From Saccharopolyspora endophytica (GTDB lineage Bacteria; Actinomycetota; Actinomycetes; Mycobacteriales; Pseudonocardiaceae): a stretch of 64,000 nucleotides of DNA. Positions 61,857-64,000 of this stretch are shown piece by piece. The DNA lies in assembly GCF_018070075.1 (NCBI RefSeq), contig NZ_JAGPXE010000016.1:112283-176282 (forward strand), in the 5' to 3' direction. The notes beneath the pieces were generated by a model that saw only the letters and a program-made list of their open reading frames with translations, was not told where the DNA came from and did not search any database. Each line of letters opens with the position of its first letter. The first letter of the stretch is position 1. The translations under genes were made by a program, and so were the position numbers.

Positions 61857-62786
61857 TCAGGCCATCGACTTGGCGACGACTCCGAACGCCTCGGTCATCA
61901 GGTCCCAGAAGCGGCCCTGGTCCAACCTGGTCGGGACCAGGGCGTTCCTGGACTCCGCCGAGGCATTGAAGTCGGTGACGGTCATCCCCGAGGTGAACCG
62001 GCCCTGCGTCTCGACGTCGACCCGCGCGGGCACGGCGTCCATCAGGGTCGGGTCGATCAGGTAGGCGATCGCGCAGGCGTCGTGGATCGCCGGGCCGAGC
62101 TCCCGGTAGTCGGGGGACTGACCGTAGAAGTCCAGGCACGGCGTGAGCAGCTCGGATTCGAGCCGCCCCAGGCCGGCGAAGCGGGTGCGGACCTCGGTGT
62201 TCGCGCGGGCCTGGTGGGTCAGGTCGAGCCCGATCATGACCGTCGTCCAGCCCGCTTCGAAGGCCACGGCGGCGGCTTCGGGGTCGGCCATGATGTTGAA
62301 CTCGGCCGCCGGAGTCCGGTTGCCGCGCGTGTAGGCGCCGCCCATGATCACGAACTCGGCCGCCCACTCGACGATCCGCGGCTCCTTGCGGACGGCCAGC
62401 GCGATGTTGGTCAGCGGACCCGTCGCGACCAGGCTGATCTCGCCCGGAGCCGCGGCCAGCGTCTCGATGATCAGGTCCACCGCGTGGCGCGGGTCCAGCT
62501 CGGTCGCGGTCTCCGGCAGCACGACCTCGCCGAGCCCCATCACGCCGTGCACGTCCCCGGCGTTGATGCCCTCGCGCACGAGCGGCCGCCCGGCGCCGCG
62601 CGCGACCGGCGCGGTCATGCCGTAGTAGTCGCGCAGCCGGAGCGAGTTCTCGGTGGTGAACTCCAGCGGCACGTTCCCGCCGACGGCGGTGATGCCCACG
62701 ACGTCCAGCCGCGGATCGCCGTGCGCGAGCGCCAGGGCCAGCGCGTCGTCGATGCCGGGGTCGCAGTCGATCAGGACCTTCTTCAC
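61857..62786 (-). CDS. Inosine/uridine-preferring nucleoside hydrolase
   Basis: Calcium-dependent ribohydrolase splitting nucleosides into base and ribose. It has 309 residues. N-terminal DCDPGIDDALAL carries the Asp cluster; GPLTNIALAV, VIMGGAYTRGN, AEFNIMADPEAA and HDACAIAYLIDP complete the metal and ribose site. GTG at 62786 follows AGGAGGG and is 2 bp after the stop of the Fic-like gene, so the two are co-transcribed. Pairs with hpt elsewhere in the window for purine salvage. Confidence 0.93.
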   Translation of the reverse strand: MKKVLIDCDPGIDDALALALAHGDPRLDVVGITAVGGNVPLEFTTENSLRLRDYYGMTAPVARGAGRPLVREGINAGDVHGVMGLGEVVLPETATELDPRHAVDLIIETLAAAPGEISLVATGPLTNIALAVRKEPRIVEWAAEFVIMGGAYTRGNRTPAAEFNIMADPEAAAVAFEAGWTTVMIGLDLTHQARANTEVRTRFAGLGRLESELLTPCLDFYGQSPDYRELGPAIHDACAIAYLIDPTLMDAVPARVDVETQGRFTSGMTVTDFNASAESRNALVPTRLDQGRFWDLMTEAFGVVAKSMA

Positions 62787-62788
62787 CG

Positions 62789-63535
62789 TCAGCCCTCCTG
62801 AACGGCGTCGGCGATGGAAGCGGCCTCGCGGGCACCCGCCTCCAGCGCGGAGCAGCAGTGGACGATCCAGGCCGCGACCGCGTCGGGGTCACCGGTGGCG
62901 AAGCCCAGCGCGCGCTCGGTGTAGTCCTCCTGCCTGCGGAAGTAGGCGACCTCGGGGACGACGAGCCCCTTCGGGTCCAGGCCGCTGCCGATGACGGCGA
63001 GCCGGGCGGCGGCGCGGGCGATGACACCGTCGGCGTGGCCGAACGGTGTCAGCGCGAGCAGTTCTCCGTGCACCACCGCGGCCAGCACCGGCCCGGCACC
63101 GTGCGCCTTGGGCTCGGTGATGATCTCGCTGAGCAGGTCGAGCCGTTCGGAGATCACCGGGTCGGCGTGCGGCCGGCCGAGCTGGTCCGGGTCGTCGACG
63201 AGGTCGCTCGCGGCGAGCACGTGCATCCGGGCCAGGGCCTGCCGGGGCGCGCGCTGCCAGGTGGGCAGCAGCGTGCCCATGGCCTCGGCGACGCGCAGCG
63301 ATCCGGCCAGCAGCGGGTCGCTGACCTCTCCGGACTCGGGGATCTCGGTGGCTCCGCCCGCGACCGCGGCCGAGGCGCGGGCCGCGCGCACGGAGGCTTC
63401 GGCGGCGGTGGCGGGCCAACCGCGCCGGTTGGCCGGATGCCGGTGCACCTCGTCGATGGCGGCACGTGCGGCGGCCACCGCGTCTGTGACCCCGTCGAGC
63501 TCCAGCAGTGGTGCCAGCGATGGCTTGTCGTTCAC
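62789..63535 (-). CDS. Fic-fold protein with degenerate active-site motif
   Basis: Helical protein of 248 residues resembling the Fic/DOC fold in its order of helices (ARMHVLAASDLVDDPDQLGRP; PVLAAVVHGELLALTPFGHADGVIARAAARL, in parts). Active Fic proteins have HxFx(D/E)GNGRxxR; here the site reads TPFGHADGVIARAAAR. The catalytic His, the GNGR turn and the first Arg are lost, so AMP transfer is unlikely. Homologues near acs in actinomycetes are often misnamed oxidoreductases. GTG at 63535 may be leaderless (TAGCGT 8 bp before). Divergent from acs. Confidence 0.65.
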   Translation of the reverse strand: MNDKPSLAPLLELDGVTDAVAAARAAIDEVHRHPANRRGWPATAAEASVRAARASAAVAGGATEIPESGEVSDPLLAGSLRVAEAMGTLLPTWQRAPRQALARMHVLAASDLVDDPDQLGRPHADPVISERLDLLSEIITEPKAHGAGPVLAAVVHGELLALTPFGHADGVIARAAARLAVIGSGLDPKGLVVPEVAYFRRQEDYTERALGFATGDPDAVAAWIVHCCSALEAGAREAASIADAVQEG

Positions 63536-63807
63536 GACTCCAGACGCTACCGGCCGGTACCGGAAACCCCGGCGAGCGGCCCGCGTGCGAGTTGTGCCAC
63601 AGTTGCAGCCACGTTGCACGTGTTCGACTCCGCGTTACCGCAGGACAACGCACCGGAAGCATTGCGGAGCCGGAGGGTGACGGTATGAATCCGGTCCGTT
63701 GCGACCGAATGGTCTGAACCAATCAAGCGAAACCTCTGTTGCAGTGAACCAGATCGCACTACGGTTCCCCTATCACTGCATTCACATCTCCAGGGAGGTT
63801 CTGGGCA

Positions 63808-64000
63808 ATGAGTCAGCCCGACGGGCAGAGCAACACGCTCGACAACCTGCTGACGGAAAGCAGGACGTTCCCGCCGTCCGAGGATTTCGCGGCGCAGGCC
63901 AACGCCACGTCGGCGCTCTACGGCCAGGCCGATGCGGACCGCGAGGCGTTCTGGGCCGAGCAGGCATCGCGGTTGCAGTGGGACACCGAGTGGGACCAGG
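63808..64000 (+). CDS. acs: Acetyl-CoA synthetase, N-terminus only (cut by window edge)
   Basis: First 64 codons of an acyl-CoA synthetase: LLTESRTFPPSEDFAAQAN and FWAEQASRLQWDTEWD match the conserved Acs N-terminal segment. ATG at 63808 follows AGGGAGG. The rest lies beyond the window, so catalytic motifs cannot be checked. The 270-bp divergent gap with the Fic-like gene presumably holds its promoter; a -35-like TTGCAG at about 63742 was seen but no convincing -10. Confidence 0.85.
   Translation, partial: MSQPDGQSNTLDNLLTESRTFPPSEDFAAQANATSALYGQADADREAFWAEQASRLQWDTEWDQ

Overview
The window is chromosomal DNA of a very GC-rich actinomycete. Gene content, GTG starts, leaderless promoters and gene order shared with Mycobacterium (tilS-hpt-ftsH-folEPBK; topA-holB; MrfA-type helicase-Tad pilus-ssd-6C RNA-HAD hydrolase; acs) point to the Pseudonocardiales. 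Saccharopolyspora or a close relative is my best guess, but the genus is inferred and not proven. I see no prophage, insertion sequence or CRISPR array. Most of the window is conserved core chromosome with small accessory insertions.

Layout. 1-13.6 kb (minus strand): a conserved block transcribed from dacB (PBP4-type peptidase with a 485-residue acidic tail) through a DUF2342 metalloprotease, tilS, hpt, ftsH, folE, folP, folB and folK to DUF3180, DUF6779 and a PrsW protease cut by the window edge. A 24-bp tandem repeat array lies between folK and DUF3180. 13.7-17.4 kb: ppa, a DnaA-box-like cluster, and a rifampin-phosphotransferase-type enzyme with its own promoter and palindrome. 17.5-28.9 kb: mixed accessory genes (secreted repeat protein, DUF4231/SLATT membrane protein, M23 peptidase, cystathionine synthase/lyase family enzyme, DUF1266, DUF2637, reductase + TetR, threonine dehydratase, SdrD-like secreted protein, LysE exporter) ending at tRNA-Thr(CGU). 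29.0-34.5 kb: a sugar operon (FGGY kinase, LacD-type aldolase, sugar porter, P-loop kinase, LacI regulator) behind two perfect copies of a 12-bp operator. 34.5-44.4 kb: secreted anchored protein, holB, topA, small unknown gene, lipoprotein, and the H+-pumping pyrophosphatase hppA. A second copy of the 24-bp repeat lies here.

44.8-54.7 kb: DUF1998 helicase, a primase-polymerase-like remnant, the Tad/Flp pilus operon (ssd, tadA, tadB, tadC, flp, tadE, tadE-like), then two small RNAs flanking a HAD hydrolase: 6C RNA on the minus strand and, by position and fold, a candidate for the RNA-polymerase-binding Ms1/MTS2823 RNA on the plus strand. 54.8-61.8 kb: a cell-wall MurNAc recovery cluster (NagZ-type GH3, NamZ exo-muramidase, AmiE-like serine hydrolase, MurR regulator, MurQ etherase), in content like the Bacillus subtilis murQRP-amiE-nagZ-namZ operon but without a PTS transporter. 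61.8-64 kb: nucleoside hydrolase, a degenerate Fic-fold protein, and the start of acs.

How they work together: the left block couples folate synthesis, purine salvage, tRNA-Ile2 modification and membrane proteolysis. The two carbohydrate clusters each carry a regulator and a recognisable operator. The Tad locus builds a pilus. The MurNAc cluster trims released peptidoglycan outside the cell and feeds GlcNAc-6-P inside. The strongest leads are the Ms1-like RNA, the dispersed 24-bp hairpin repeats, the two-kinase/aldolase operon, the phospho-Thr-like motifs in the DacB tail, and the PTS-less MurNAc cluster.
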